This document shows positions 31,405 through 43,330 of a stretch of 64,000 bases of DNA, in pieces. This stretch comes from Eustoma russellianum (Eukaryota; Streptophyta; Magnoliopsida; Gentianales; Gentianaceae). The first letter of the stretch is position 1; every line of letters begins with the position of its first letter. The notes below the pieces were generated by a model. The model made no database searches. It saw only the letters and a program-made list of their open reading frames with translations, and was not told the origin of the DNA. The position numbers and the translations under genes are program-made. The stretch spans positions 34,185,657 to 34,249,656 of the forward strand of contig AP025043.1 in NCBI GenBank assembly GCA_036186865.1, given 5' to 3'.

Positions 31405-33501
31405 CCAAACTTGAACAACCTTTCTTGGTTTTGAAATGTTAAAATCATGTTGCATATAATGATCAAATAGTGGATTTTGATACATAGAATATGATGGAAA
31501 AGGGGCTGCACATTTATGTCTAGTTGAATAAGCATTGTAAGTTCTATATGCATTTGAATGTTGCCATGTATATGAGTTATATCTTGGCCGTGTATAAGCA
31601 TGATGTTGTGTGTGTCTAGGCCGTGTGTTGTAAACTGATTTAGGCCGAGAGTATGTCATGTTCTTCACATAAGCATGTTGTTGCATATAAGGCATAACTT
31701 GAGCATATTTCATTCTACTTTGTTTAGGCATTCTTGTATACATGTAAGCATGGTTTCTAGGTGTATTTGCCTTCCTATATGTTGATGCATTTTGCAATCT
31801 TTGTGATGAAGGTGGTGTGGGCAGAATAGGTTCATTTCTAGATGCATTTGGCCTATATTTCATGTTGGTCGAAGATGATACAAATGTTGTTTCCTTAGGT
31901 GTGTATTCAGCTTCTTTAACAAATCCAAGACCTTGTTTGTCATTTCCATGCTTTTGAGATGCAATAAGAGTGTCTAACATGTTGGAACCATTCTTAAATT
32001 GTTCTAAAGATTTGTTCAAGTCTAGGTTGCATGCTTTCAATGATTCAAATTCAGTTTGTATTTCATGCAATTTAGACTTTAAAACGTTGAAATCAACACA
32101 TTGCACACATTGCACATTTTCATGTTTGTTCTTAAGTTCCTTGATCTGATTTTGCATTGAACTAATAGTGTTAGATGATTCAAGTTGAAGAACTTCTAGT
32201 TGAGAAGTTAGATTCAAGTTAGACGTCTCCAACTTGTTCTTCTCCTCAACTATTCTTTTCTTCTCCTTGGATAGCTTCTTATATCTATGATGCAACTTTT
32301 CTAATTCATCCAACAATTCATCTTGAGTAAAATCACATTCAGAGTCAGAATCGAATGTTACCTCATTTGTAGACTTTGAAGCCAAACATGTTTGTGCAAC
32401 TTCAGGTTCCTCCTCGGATTCAGATGAAGATGTGTCATCCCAAGTGCTTGAACTTACCTTGAGAGCTTTCTTCCTCCTTTGCATAGGTTCTACTCTAGTT
32501 TTTGTCCTTGTCTTTTCATCCATGTCACGGTTTTTGTTCTTGTTTGGACAATCATATGAGATGTGTCCTTGTTTGCCACATTCATAACACTTGAGTTCTT
32601 TATCATACCATTTACCATCTTGTTTGTTAGATTTCACATTGATAGGGGCGGCTGATTTTGCTTGTCTTTTAGTTGGTCTTTTCTTGAAGAACTTCCTTAA
32701 ACGCCTAGCTAGCAACATTATGTCTTCTTCATCACTTTCATCATCACTTTCATACTCGGCTTGATTAGATGATTCGGGTTCATTTGTTACAAATGCAAGT
32801 GATTTAGACTTGTTACTAGTTTCAGCCTTTCTTATATTCAACTTGTTTTCATAAACCTTTAAAGAGCCTATCAATTCATCAAGTTTTATTTGAGAAAGAT
32901 CTTTGCTTTCTTCAATGGCACTAACTTTGGCATCCCATTCAATTGGCAAACTTCTCAAAACTTTTTGCACTTTTTCTTTCATCAAAAACGTTTTACCAAG
33001 GGATTCAAGTGAGTTGTATAAGTTAGTAAGCCTTAAATCCATATCAACAATTGATTCATTAGGCAGTAAATGGAATGATTCAAGTGTAGTCATTAACATG
33101 TTTATCTTTGATTCCTTTACTTGATTAGTTCCTTCATGCTTCATTTCAAGACATTTCCACATATCCTTTGCACTTAAACATGAAGAGACATAGGCAGATT
33201 CACTTCTACTTAAACCATTCAACAATAATTGCATTGCTTTAGCATTAAGACTCATTTTCTTTTTATCTTCATCACTCCAATCTTTTCTATATTTCTCAAC
33301 CTCTTGTGATAAGCCATCAATTATAACATGCTTAGTAGGCACATAAGGTCCATCTTCAATGATAGACCACAAGTCTATATCAATAGCCATTAAGAACAAT
33401 TTCATCCTAAGTTTCCAATGACTAAAGTTTTCTCCATCAAAAAGAGGTGGTCTTTGTGTGGACATGCCTTCTAATTCTATTTTCATGTGTGACTTAGACA
33501 T
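31381..33501 (-). CDS. C3 Gag polyprotein
   Basis: 706 residues, with gag domain, acidic patch, zinc knuckle CYECGKQGHISYDC and coiled coil as in C1. The tail has a TRPRHTQHHAYTRPR repeat not found in C1. It ends PKGTPT, where the other copies have PKGTLT. Start codon and upstream leader match the other copies. Confidence 0.93.
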   Translation of the reverse strand: MSKSHMKIELEGMSTQRPPLFDGENFSHWKLRMKLFLMAIDIDLWSIIEDGPYVPTKHVIIDGLSQEVEKYRKDWSDEDKKKMSLNAKAMQLLLNGLSRSESAYVSSCLSAKDMWKCLEMKHEGTNQVKESKINMLMTTLESFHLLPNESIVDMDLRLTNLYNSLESLGKTFLMKEKVQKVLRSLPIEWDAKVSAIEESKDLSQIKLDELIGSLKVYENKLNIRKAETSNKSKSLAFVTNEPESSNQAEYESDDESDEEDIMLLARRLRKFFKKRPTKRQAKSAAPINVKSNKQDGKWYDKELKCYECGKQGHISYDCPNKNKNRDMDEKTRTKTRVEPMQRRKKALKVSSSTWDDTSSSESEEEPEVAQTCLASKSTNEVTFDSDSECDFTQDELLDELEKLHHRYKKLSKEKKRIVEEKNKLETSNLNLTSQLEVLQLESSNTISSMQNQIKELKNKHENVQCVQCVDFNVLKSKLHEIQTEFESLKACNLDLNKSLEQFKNGSNMLDTLIASQKHGNDKQGLGFVKEAEYTPKETTFVSSSTNMKYRPNASRNEPILPTPPSSQRLQNASTYRKANTPRNHAYMYTRMPKQSRMKYAQVMPYMQQHAYVKNMTYSRPKSVYNTRPRHTQHHAYTRPRYNSYTWQHSNAYRTYNAYSTRHKCAAPFPSYSMYQNPLFDHYMQHDFNISKPRKVVQVWVPKGTPT

Positions 33502-33673
33502 GCTTCTTAGTGTGTGAGAAAACGTTTAAAACACTTATAAGAAGGAAAGAAAGTGTCACCTTGTTGTAGATACCAAATATGAAGAATATAAGACAACCAG
33601 AAAATTTCCAGCAACTTTGCAACTTGGAGTGTAGACTGTTTTCAGCTCAAATCAGAATATGGTGCTCAACCAG

Positions 33674-33685
33674 GCTCTGATACCA
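33674..33685 (-). promoter_or_regulatory. Primer-binding site of C3
   Basis: On the minus strand TGGTATCAGAGC followed by CTGGTT. One more base agrees with initiator tRNA-Met than in C1 and C4 before a single mismatch. Confidence 0.88.
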
Positions 33686-33687
33686 AT

Positions 33688-36654
33688 TGTTGGACCTGTA
33701 TAGCACCACTAGAGGGGGGGGGTGAATAGTGGATTAGCGGAAATTACACTATAATTACCTTCAAAAACTTGTTTGAAGACCCCTTTGCCTCTTTAACCTC
33801 AGGTTCTGAAAATTCCAGAAACAGTTCACCGTTTTGAACGTTTTGGTTGAACCACTTATACACCTGTGTAAGCTCTCAAACTTGGCAGAGATCAAGTTTA
33901 GAATGTTTATAGTATGTCATAAAAATTTCAGACAATTCTAAGCAAGTTAGCACGTTCAAATAAGCAAGAGAAGTAAAGTGTGCAATTCTGGCAGTTTCAG
34001 GCAGAATGTTAGCTTAACTTCAAACAACAATATCTCAAAATCTACCCGTGCTATTTTGATGAATCTTATGTCAAATTAAACCTCAAGATGTCTAGTTTAA
34101 TTTGATATAAGGCTCACTCCAAAATTCAAAGGATAGCCTATTCAAATTGCACAAGTTTGCACACTGGTCAGAATTGTTCACAGAATGTAGCAACAATTTT
34201 GTGAAGACGATTTGAATGAGCTAAACTCCTCAGAATTTAGTGATTCTTGCGGCTACTGAAAGCTAACACATTGAAGTATAATATATCCAAAATTCATGCA
34301 ATTCTAAGACTGTTTGCTTGTTCAATCATACGTGCCAAGTTAGTGTAATTCTCAGCCAGAAAACAGTAAGTGCAGGAAATAAGTAAAGAACACAAGGAAT
34401 TATCCTGGTTCGGTCAATGTGACCTACTCCAGTCCCAAGAGACACCTTCTCTTGGATTTCACTAAACACCAAACACCAAAGTCACCTTACAAAGCCAAAG
34501 GAAGAAGCTTTTCACCAACTTCTTCAAGAGGCTGCACCAAAACTGAAAATCAGCACTAGTTTGTTTCACCTTTGCACCTTTGCACCTTTTGCTCACCTCT
34601 AAGGAGTAAGCTTTATACACCAGCTTCTCCTTCACAAATATGTCGTATAAAGGTGTTGAAAATGACAAGAATTGAAGAACTATACAATCATAAAGCTTGC
34701 TACAAATGTGTTCTTCAATATAGAAGAGAAGAAGAAAAGAATGGAGACAAAGAGCTGATTTGTCTTGCTTGCTTTCTTTGCTTTCGTTGGTGTGCCATTC
34801 TTCTTCAACCTTGGGAGCTATTTATAGCCAAGAGTTCAGCCTTTAGGCTCCTCAATATAGCCGTTGAAATGAGTTGATAAATGGATAAAATTCAGCACCT
34901 TTTTAGCTACCAAAATTCAGCCTTTGAATTTCAAGATAAATCTGAATTTTTGAATGCTTTGAAATAGTCTTCCAACCTGAATATTTATCCTCTTAAAGCC
35001 GTTGGAATGAGATGGAAAAAGACTCCATTTGACCGTTTAAAAACTAGCTCCAATAAGCAATATCCATGTGTAAATAACTTGCCATGTGTATAGCTGAATT
35101 TGCATATGTTTTGAACAGATTTTATCTCCTCATTTTGAACACAAATAAACGTTGAGATGCCTATAATCAAGGCATTGGATAGTTGTTCAAAGATAGATAG
35201 AATTCAGCTAGCCTTTGAGTTTGAATTAGTCTTCAACATTTGATCATATAGCCGTTGCCTTTTGCTTCCTTGATTGAGAGATTTTTGCTCCAAATTTGAA
35301 CATTATATGGCCGTTGGAATGTAGCTAAAGATAGAGATAATTCAGCTTGACTTGGTCTTCAATCTTGAAACATATAGCCGTTTGGTTGAGATTGAATTGG
35401 TCTTCAATTCTTTATCATATAGCCGTTACATATGCTTCAAACTTGCTACATTGTAGGACTTGTTTTTGTCACACATTATAACCTGAATTTTGATCATATA
35501 CCACACGAAATGTTGCTCCATCTTTTGACCAAAATAGCCGTTTGAATCATCACAAGAATAGCCAAGAATAATCATTTAAAATCAGCACCAAAATAGGATG
35601 TAATTCAACTTTTCTTGACTTGTTCAAAATCTGAATGTTTGAACATAATTTGTGCGCCCAAATCCGTGTGTAACCATATAATATATAGTCACTTATGTCT
35701 TCAACATGTAGCATAGAAAACCATATGAAGAATACCAAGAATTCCAAGAAAACCATAGATGTGATAACCATAATATAAGAATTTCCAATTGATAGACCAT
35801 GCTGCCCGTTTCCATAAAAATAGGGCACGTACCATATGTGACATAAACACATATAAACATCATATAAGCAATATATAACATGTTGGAAGACCCATTGGCA
35901 AGTGAAAAGACCAGAATACCCCTTAGCACAAAAATAGGAATTTTGTCCTAGGATGAACCTAGACATGGTGCTGCTCCAGATTCATTTTTGCCATGATGTG
36001 ACATGACTTATAAATGTGTCATATGATCATATAAGTCCGTTGGAAGAAGACCAAATAAGAATGAGAAGTCCAAATGGTGAAATTACCAAAATAGCCCTTA
36101 TATAGGTCAATAAGCTTCCCACCGGGTCAATTCAGTTTAAACCCGTGCCAAGCATGCCTTTCCTCAGCCAATTAGATTCTAAATTGAATAAGGATCATGT
36201 GGGCTTTTGAATCACTCAATTTGGAGTTCATTTGCCCAAGATATGAACCAAAACCTGCAATAGAATACTAAACCGAACAATTTGCCTTATATTGTAAGTC
36301 ATGTGACTTCAAGGCTTGGTTAGATCATATTATCAACATGTATTGGCATATATATCTTCTAAGATCAGTTTGAACATGTCTTGATTAAGATATGTGATTG
36401 AATTGGCCAAGTTCAATCTCATGATCTTAATCAAACTTGTTCAATCTTGATTCAATCAATCAATTTCACATTTAGCTCATAAGTTCATGTCTTGCACAAT
36501 CAATTTCATATGTAAACGTTACACATATATATATCACATATGCATTTTCTAATCACAACAATTACACATATGCACACATATACATTTTGCACAACAATTA
36601 CACATATGCTCACATATACATTTTGCAATCACTCAAACATAATATATCACAACA
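33688..36654 (-). repeat. 5' LTR of C3
   Basis: 2967 bp, almost identical to the left LTR. It has TAGCCGTT (reverse of AACGGCTA) motifs, for example at 34858-34865, and a hairpin at 34065-34111. Confidence 0.93.
34819..34826 (-). promoter_or_regulatory. TATA box of the C3 5' LTR
   Basis: TATTTATA on the plus strand, i.e. TATAAATA on the coding strand, at the conserved place. Confidence 0.72.
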
Positions 36655-36659
36655 TATAC
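36655..36659. repeat. Target-site duplication of C3, right copy
   Basis: TATAC, identical to 24869-24873. Confidence 0.95.
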
Positions 36660-36894
36660 ACGGCCTAAATTCAATGCTTATACACGGCCAAGATATAACT
36701 CATATACATGGCAACATTCAAATGCATATAGAACTTACAATGCTTATTCAACTAGACATAAATGTGCAGCCCCTTTTCCATCATATTCTATGTATCAAAA
36801 TCCACTATTTGATCATTATATGCAACATGATTTTAACATTTCAAAACCAAGAAAGGTTGTTCAAGTTTGGGTACCTAAAGGTACACTAACATGA
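36660..36894 (+). CDS. C2 Gag, C-terminal tail (continuation after C3)
   Basis: Last 77 codons plus stop of the C2 Gag, in frame with 22964-24873 once C3 and one TATAC are discounted. Contains the RPKFNAYTRPRYNSYTW stretch and ends PKGTLT with TGA at 36892-36894. It overlaps the candidate gag-pol intron. Confidence 0.88.
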
Positions 36895-36962
36895 ACTTAA
36901 CTTGTCTAACCTTCAAAGGACCCAAAATCAAAGGGTACCTAAGTTGTTATTTACATTTGTAG
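36871..36962 (+). other. Candidate 92-nt intron of C2 between gag and pol
   Basis: Same GT...AG boundaries and length as in C1; one internal base difference (CTTCAAAGG for CTTGAAAGG) does not touch the splice-like sites. Confidence 0.45.
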
Positions 36963-39900
36963 GTACATAACATCAAAGAAAGACAAGTTGCTGGTTATAA
37001 CAACAAAGAAGATGAAAAGAACAAAACCAATTGGATAGTTGATAGTGGTTGCTCAAGACATATGACGGGCAACAAAAATTTGTTTAGCACACTTAAGAAC
37101 GTTGCAAAAGGTGGCAAAGTTACCTTTGGAGACAACAACCAAGGCCAAATAATTGGCAAAGGCAAGGTTGGTGATCCAAACAAGTTTGAGATCAAAAACG
37201 TCCTACTTGTAAGTAACTTAACCTTTGAGCTTTTAAGTGTTTCTCAACTATGTGACAACAACTTGAATGTTCTCTTCTCCTCCACTTCTTGTAAGATAAT
37301 GGATAAAAACAATCAAGTTGTGTTAAAAGGAAAACGTGAAGGAAACATATATGTGCTTAACATGGATGATATGCTAAGTAGTAACACAAAATGTCTTGTT
37401 TCACATGAATCTGATCCTAATCTTTGGCATAGACGTTTAGGACACATAGGTATATCAACCTTAGAAAAACTACACGCTAAAAGTCTTGTTAAAGGATTGC
37501 CTAAACTTAACTTGAATGATTTTCAACTATGTGAATCTTGTATCAAAGGCAAACATGTTAGAGAATCCCTTAAGCCTAAAACCGAGGTCACAACATCAAG
37601 AATACTAGAACTCTTGCATATAGACTTATTTGGTCCATGTAGAACAAGAAGCTTAGGTGGAAGTTATTATGTATGTGTAATAGTTGATGACTTCTCAAGA
37701 TATACTTGGACATTGTTTCTTGCTTCAAAAGATGAAAGTGCATCATCTATAGCTAATCTAATTAGACAACTTGAAAATGAACATGAATCACATGTTATTA
37801 AGATAAGGAGTGATAGAGGTGGTGAGTTTAAAAATAGTGAATTAATCAAATTCTGTAATGAAAAGGGTATAAAACATGAATTCTCCCCACCAAGAACTCC
37901 TCAACTTAATGGTGTAGTTGAAAGAAAGAATAGGACTATTCAAGAAGTAGCAAGAACAATGATGGTAGAAAACAAAGTACCTAAATTCTTATGGGCTGAA
38001 GCAGTAAACACTTCAAGTTATATGATCAACAGACTATCAATAAGAAAGAAATTGAACAAAACACCATTTGAAATCTTAAATGGACGACTCCCAAAAGTAA
38101 ACTATCTAAAAGTCTTTGGTTGTAAATGCTTTGTATTGAACACAAAAGATAACTTAGATAAGTTTGATCCTAAGTCTGATGAACATATATTTGTGGGATA
38201 TTCAATGAACTCTAAAGCATATAGATGTTATAATGCACAAACAAGAAAGATAGTTGAATCTATACATGTGAAGTTCAATGAAAATGCATATCTCCACACA
38301 AGTAATCAACATGAAATCTATGTACCAAATGATCAAATACTTCATGATGAAGATGAACTTATCCTACCACCTACAAATGATCAAATTGAAACACCAAATC
38401 AAACTCTTGAAATGCAAACTCCTCTTACACAAGAACTTAATGAAGAAAATGTGTCTAACCAACCTATTGAACATCATGAACCTATTGAAGATGCACAACC
38501 AAGTAATTGGTGGCAAATAAGAGATAAACAAAAGCATCCTCAAGAACTTATCATAGGAGATGTAAATCAAGGGGTTAGAACACGTAGGCAAATAGATCCT
38601 AATGAATATGATCAATGGCATGCACTTATATCCCAAATTGAACCTAAGAATGTGAATGATGCCTTAAACGATGCATATTGGATAGATGCAATGCATGAAG
38701 AGTTAAACCAATTTGAAAGAAACAATGTGTGGGATTTAGTACCTAAACCCGAGGATAAATCAATCATTGGAACTAAATGGGTGTTTAGGAACAAAATGAA
38801 TGAACAAGGGGTTGTAGTAAGAAATAAGGCAAGACTTGTAGCTCAAGGATATAATCAAGAAGAGGGTATTGATTACGATGAAACATTTGCCCCCGTAGCA
38901 AGATTAGAATCCATACGCCTCTTATTAGCTTTTGCATGTTATAATAACATCAAATTATTTCAAATGGATGTTAAGAGTGCATTCTTAAATGGCTATATCC
39001 AAGAAGAAGTTTTTGTTAAACAACCACCAGGCTTTGAAGATCCAAAGAACCCTAATCATGTATATAAACTTAAGAAAGCCTTATATGGTTTGAAACAAGC
39101 CCCCCGTGCATGGTATGAAAGATTTGCCAACTTTTTACTAAGTAACAACTTTCAAAGAGGAACCATAGATAGTACCTTATTCTTGAAAAAGAAAGACAAA
39201 GATTTGCTTGTAATACAAATATATGTAGATGACATAATCTTTGGTTCAACTAATCCTAACTTAGTAAAAGACTTTGAAGATTGTATGAAATCTGAGTTTG
39301 AAATGTCTATGGTTGGTGAATTAAACTATTTCTTAGGCTTGCAAATAAAACAAACATCAAGTGGTATACATATCAATCAAGCCAAGTACATAAGAGATAT
39401 GATAAAGAAATTCAACTTTGAAAACTTGAAACCATCACCAACACCAATGTGTACTTCAACAAAATTAGACAAAGATGAAAATGGTGTTGCATTTGATGAA
39501 AAACTATATAGGTCTATGATTGGTTCATTGCTATATCTAACTGCTAGTAGACCTGATATTATGTTTGCAGTATGTATGTGTGCAAGATTTCAAAGTATGC
39601 CTAAGTTGTCACACTTTAAAGCTGTAAAAAGAATATTTAGATATCTTCAACATACACCAACATTAGGCTTATGGTATGATAGACAATCTAGTCTAAGTCT
39701 ACATGCATATTCAGATGCAGATTATGGTGGATGTAGAGTAGATAGAAAGAGCACTAGTGGAACATGTCAATTCCTAGGAAACTCACTAATATCTTGGTTT
39801 TCAAAGAAACAATCTAGTGTTGCACTTTCTACTACTGAAGCAGAATATATGGCTTTAAGTCTATGTTGTACTCAACTATTATGGATTAAACAACAACTTT

Positions 39901-40166
39901 CAGACTTTGAAATACAAGTAAATAATATCCCCATCTATTGTGATAGTACAAGTGCTATAAATTTGTCTAAAAACCCTGTACTACACTCTAAGGCAAAGCA
40001 TATAGAAGTACGTTATCATTTTCTCCGTGATCATGTTAATCTTGGACATATACACATTGAACATGTTAGAACTGATCAACAAGTAGCTGACATATTCACT
40101 AAACCCCTTAATCAAGCTATCTTTGAGAGTTTACGTGCAAGACTTGGATTAATTGCTTACACCTGA
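36963..40166 (+). CDS. C2 Pol: protease, integrase, reverse transcriptase, RNase H
   Basis: 1034 residues from the ATG at 37062, with the protease motif upstream in the same frame. It is three residues shorter than C1 because of an in-frame deletion in the linker between integrase and RT (LEMQTPLTQELNEE region), a variable part of the protein. Catalytic motifs DDE, YVDD and RNase H acids are all present. It ends LIAYT where the others end LIAYN. No stop or frameshift. Confidence 0.93.
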   Translation, partial: VHNIKERQVAGYNNKEDEKNKTNWIVDSGCSRHMTGNKNLFSTLKNVAKGGKVTFGDNNQGQIIGKGKVGDPNKFEIKNVLLVSNLTFELLSVSQLCDNNLNVLFSSTSCKIMDKNNQVVLKGKREGNIYVLNMDDMLSSNTKCLVSHESDPNLWHRRLGHIGISTLEKLHAKSLVKGLPKLNLNDFQLCESCIKGKHVRESLKPKTEVTTSRILELLHIDLFGPCRTRSLGGSYYVCVIVDDFSRYTWTLFLASKDESASSIANLIRQLENEHESHVIKIRSDRGGEFKNSELIKFCNEKGIKHEFSPPRTPQLNGVVERKNRTIQEVARTMMVENKVPKFLWAEAVNTSSYMINRLSIRKKLNKTPFEILNGRLPKVNYLKVFGCKCFVLNTKDNLDKFDPKSDEHIFVGYSMNSKAYRCYNAQTRKIVESIHVKFNENAYLHTSNQHEIYVPNDQILHDEDELILPPTNDQIETPNQTLEMQTPLTQELNEENVSNQPIEHHEPIEDAQPSNWWQIRDKQKHPQELIIGDVNQGVRTRRQIDPNEYDQWHALISQIEPKNVNDALNDAYWIDAMHEELNQFERNNVWDLVPKPEDKSIIGTKWVFRNKMNEQGVVVRNKARLVAQGYNQEEGIDYDETFAPVARLESIRLLLAFACYNNIKLFQMDVKSAFLNGYIQEEVFVKQPPGFEDPKNPNHVYKLKKALYGLKQAPRAWYERFANFLLSNNFQRGTIDSTLFLKKKDKDLLVIQIYVDDIIFGSTNPNLVKDFEDCMKSEFEMSMVGELNYFLGLQIKQTSSGIHINQAKYIRDMIKKFNFENLKPSPTPMCTSTKLDKDENGVAFDEKLYRSMIGSLLYLTASRPDIMFAVCMCARFQSMPKLSHFKAVKRIFRYLQHTPTLGLWYDRQSSLSLHAYSDADYGGCRVDRKSTSGTCQFLGNSLISWFSKKQSSVALSTTEAEYMALSLCCTQLLWIKQQLSDFEIQVNNIPIYCDSTSAINLSKNPVLHSKAKHIEVRYHFLRDHVNLGHIHIEHVRTDQQVADIFTKPLNQAIFESLRARLGLIAYT

Positions 40167-40419
40167 ATAACAGTCTTTTGCATAATTTACAAAATTAAGG
40201 GGGAGAAATAAATGTGTATATATATCATGTTAAGGGGGAGATATAAGATAGATATCATGTTAAGGGGGAGATAACACATTAAGGGGGAGCAGCTTACACT
40301 TGATTTAGATGCTTACTTGATTACACAGATTACAACACTTGATTTAGATGCACACTTGATTTAAATGCTTAATATACACATATGTGGGGTAATTTTGCAA
40401 ATCATCAAAAGGGGGAGAT
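40167..40419 (+). repeat. Polypurine-tract array of C2
   Basis: AAGGGGGAG motifs near 40197, 40232, 40262 and 40281, and the terminal AAAAGGGGGAGAT at 40407-40419. No ORF of note. Confidence 0.78.
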
Positions 40420-43330
40420 TGTTGTGATATATTATGTTTGAGTGATTGCAAAATGTATATGTGAGCATATGTGTAATTGTTGTGCAAAATGTATATGTGT
40501 GCATATGTGTAATTGTTGTGATTAGAAAATGCATATGTGATATATATATGTGTAACGTTTACATATGAAATTGATTGTGCAAGACATGAACTTATGAGCT
40601 AAATGTGAAATTGATTGATTAAATCAAGATTGAACAAGTTTGATTAAGATCATGAGATTGAACTTGGCCAATTCAATCACATATCTTAATCAAGACATGT
40701 TCAAACTGATCTTAGATTATATATGCCAATACATGTTGTTCAAACTGATCTTAGAAGATATATATGCCAATACATGTTGATAATATGATCTAACCAAGCC
40801 TTGAAGTCACATGACTTACACTATAAGGCAAATTGTTCGGTTTAGTGTTCTATTGCAGGTTTTGGTTCATATCTTGGGCAAATGAACTCCGAATTGAGTC
40901 ATTCAAAAGCCCACTTGATCCTTATTCAATTTAGAATCTAATTGGCTGAGGAAGAGCATGCTTGGCACGGGTTAAAACTGAATTGACCCGGTGGGAAGCT
41001 TATTGACCTATATAAGGGCTATTTTGGTAATTTCACCATTTGGACTTCTCATTCTTATTTGGTCTTCTTCCAACGGATTTATATGATCATATGACACATT
41101 TATAAGTCATGTCACATCATGGCAAAAATGAATCTGGAGCAGCACCATGTCTAGGTTCATCCTAGGACAAAATTCCTATTTTTGTGCTAAGGGGTATTCT
41201 GGTCTCTTCACTTGCCAATGGGTCTTCCAACATGTTATATATTGCTTATATGATGTTTATATGTGTTTATGTCACATATGGTACGTGCCCTATATTTATG
41301 GAAACGAGCATCTATTGGAATTCTTATGTTATGGTTATCACATCTATGGTTTTCTTGGAATTCTTGGTATTCTTCATATGGTTTTCTATGCTACATGTTG
41401 AAGATTATATATTATATGGTGACATACGGATTTGGACGCATATATCATGTTCAAACTTCAGATTTTGAACAAGTCAAGGCAAGATGAATTACATCCTATT
41501 TTGGTGCTGATTTTAAGTGATTATCTTGTATATTCTTGGAGATAATGACAACGGCTATTTTGGCTAAAATATGGAGCAAAACTATCTTGATACAAACGGC
41601 TATATGATTCAAAAGTTTAAGGCTGATTTCTATTTGATTCCAACGTTTATTTTGGTTCAAAGTTGGAGCAAAAATCTCTCAACCAAGGAAGATAGCAAAC
41701 GGCTATATATGTTCAAAATATTGAAGACCAAGTCAAATTCAAAGGCTTAGCTGAATTTTCTCATTCTTCAACCAAAGGCAACGGCTATGTGATTCTATGT
41801 TGAAGACTAGTTCAAAACTCAAACAAACTTGGCTGATTTCTATCTATTCTCCAATGCCTATTTTTAGGCCATACCAACGTTCATGAGGAGCCATTCAAAC
41901 GTTCATGAGTATTCAAAATGAGGAGATAAAATTTGCTGCATATATGGCAAGATATTTACACATGGATGTTGATGATTGGAGCTGATTTTAAACGTTTAAA
42001 TGAAGAGTTTATCTATCTCATTCCAACGGCTACAATGGGATAAATATTCAGGTTGGAAGACTATTTCAAAGCATTCAAAAATTCAGATTTATCTTGAAAT
42101 TCAAAGGCTGAATTTTGGTAGCTAAAAAGGTGCTGAATTTTATCCATTTATCAACTCATTTCAACGGCTATATTGAGGAGCCTAAAGGCTGATCTCTTGG
42201 CTATAAATAGCTCCCAAGGTTGAAGAAGAATGGTACACCAACGAAAACAAAAGAAAAGCAAGCAAGGCATTCAGCTCTTTGTCTCCATTCTTCTCTTCTT
42301 CTCTTCTATATTGAAGAACACATTTGTAGCAAGCTTTATGATTGTATAGTTCTTCAATTCTTGTCATTTTCAACACCTTTATACGACATATTTGTAAAGG
42401 AGAAGCTGGTGTATAAAGCTTACTCCTTAGAGGTGAGCAAAAGGTGCAAAGGTGCAAAGGTGATACAAACTAGGTGTTTTGGTGAAGTCTCTTGAAGAAG
42501 TTGGTGAAAAGCTTCTTCCTTTGGCTTTGTAAGGTGACTTTGGTGTTTGGTGTTTAGTGAAATCCAAGAGAAGGTGTCTCTTGGGACTGGAGTAGGTCAC
42601 ATTGACCGAACCAGGATAATTCCTTGTGTTCTTTACTTATTTCCTGCACTTACTGTTTTCTGGCTGAAAGTTACACTAACTTGGCACGCATAATTGAACA
42701 AGCAAACAGTCTTAGAATTGCATGAATTTTGGATATATTATACTTCAATGTGTTAGCTTTCATTAGCCGCAAGAATCACTAAATTCTAAGGTGTTTAGCA
42801 TGTTCAAATCATCTTCACAAAATTGTTGCTACATTCTGTGAACAGTTCTGACCAGTGTGCAAACTTGTGCAATTTGAATAGGCTATCCTTCGAATCTTGG
42901 AGTGAGCCTTATATCAAATTAAACTAGACATCTTGAGGTTTAATTTGACATAAGATTCATCAAAATAGCACGGGTAGATTTTGAGATATTGTTGTTTGAA
43001 GTTAAGCTAACATTCTGTCTGAAACTGCCAGAATTGCACACTTTACTTATCTTGCTTATTTGAACGCGCAAACTTGCTTGGAATTGATTGAAATTTTTAT
43101 GACATACTATAAACATTCTAAACTTGATCTCTGCCAAGTTTGAGAGCTTGCACAGGTGTATAAGTGGTTCAACCAAAGCACTCAAAACAGTGAACTGTTT
43201 CTGGAATTTTCAGAACCTGAGGTTAAAGAGGCAAAGGGGTCTTCAAACAAGTTTTTGAAGGTAATTATAGTGTAATTTCCGCTAACCCACTATTCACCCC
43301 CCCCTCTAGTGGTGCTATACAGGTCCAACA
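40420..43330 (+). repeat. 3' LTR of C2
   Basis: 2911 bp, one visible substitution from the 5' LTR. TATA box at 42202-42209, hairpin arms at 42908-42924 and 42938-42954. Confidence 0.93.

Larger units (their letters stand above)
24874..36654 (-). mobile_element. C3: complete Sirevirus-type copia retrotransposon inside C2 gag
   Basis: 11,781 bp, minus strand, perfect TATAC duplication. 5' LTR at right (33688-36654), 3' LTR at left (24874-27837). The only LTR differences I see are one G in a G tract and one AT dinucleotide, so it is among the youngest insertions. Gag and pol are both open. This is the innermost of five nested levels. Confidence 0.95.
19867..43330 (+). mobile_element. C2: Sirevirus-type copia retrotransposon, split by C3
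   Basis: Outer copia element with 2911-bp LTRs at both ends, interrupted in the gag tail by C3 (24874-36654). Without C3 and one duplication it is about 11.68 kb. I see one difference between the LTRs (T at about 22514 against C at about 43067). Gag and pol are both open when the insertion is discounted. It lies in the solo alpha LTR. Confidence 0.93.
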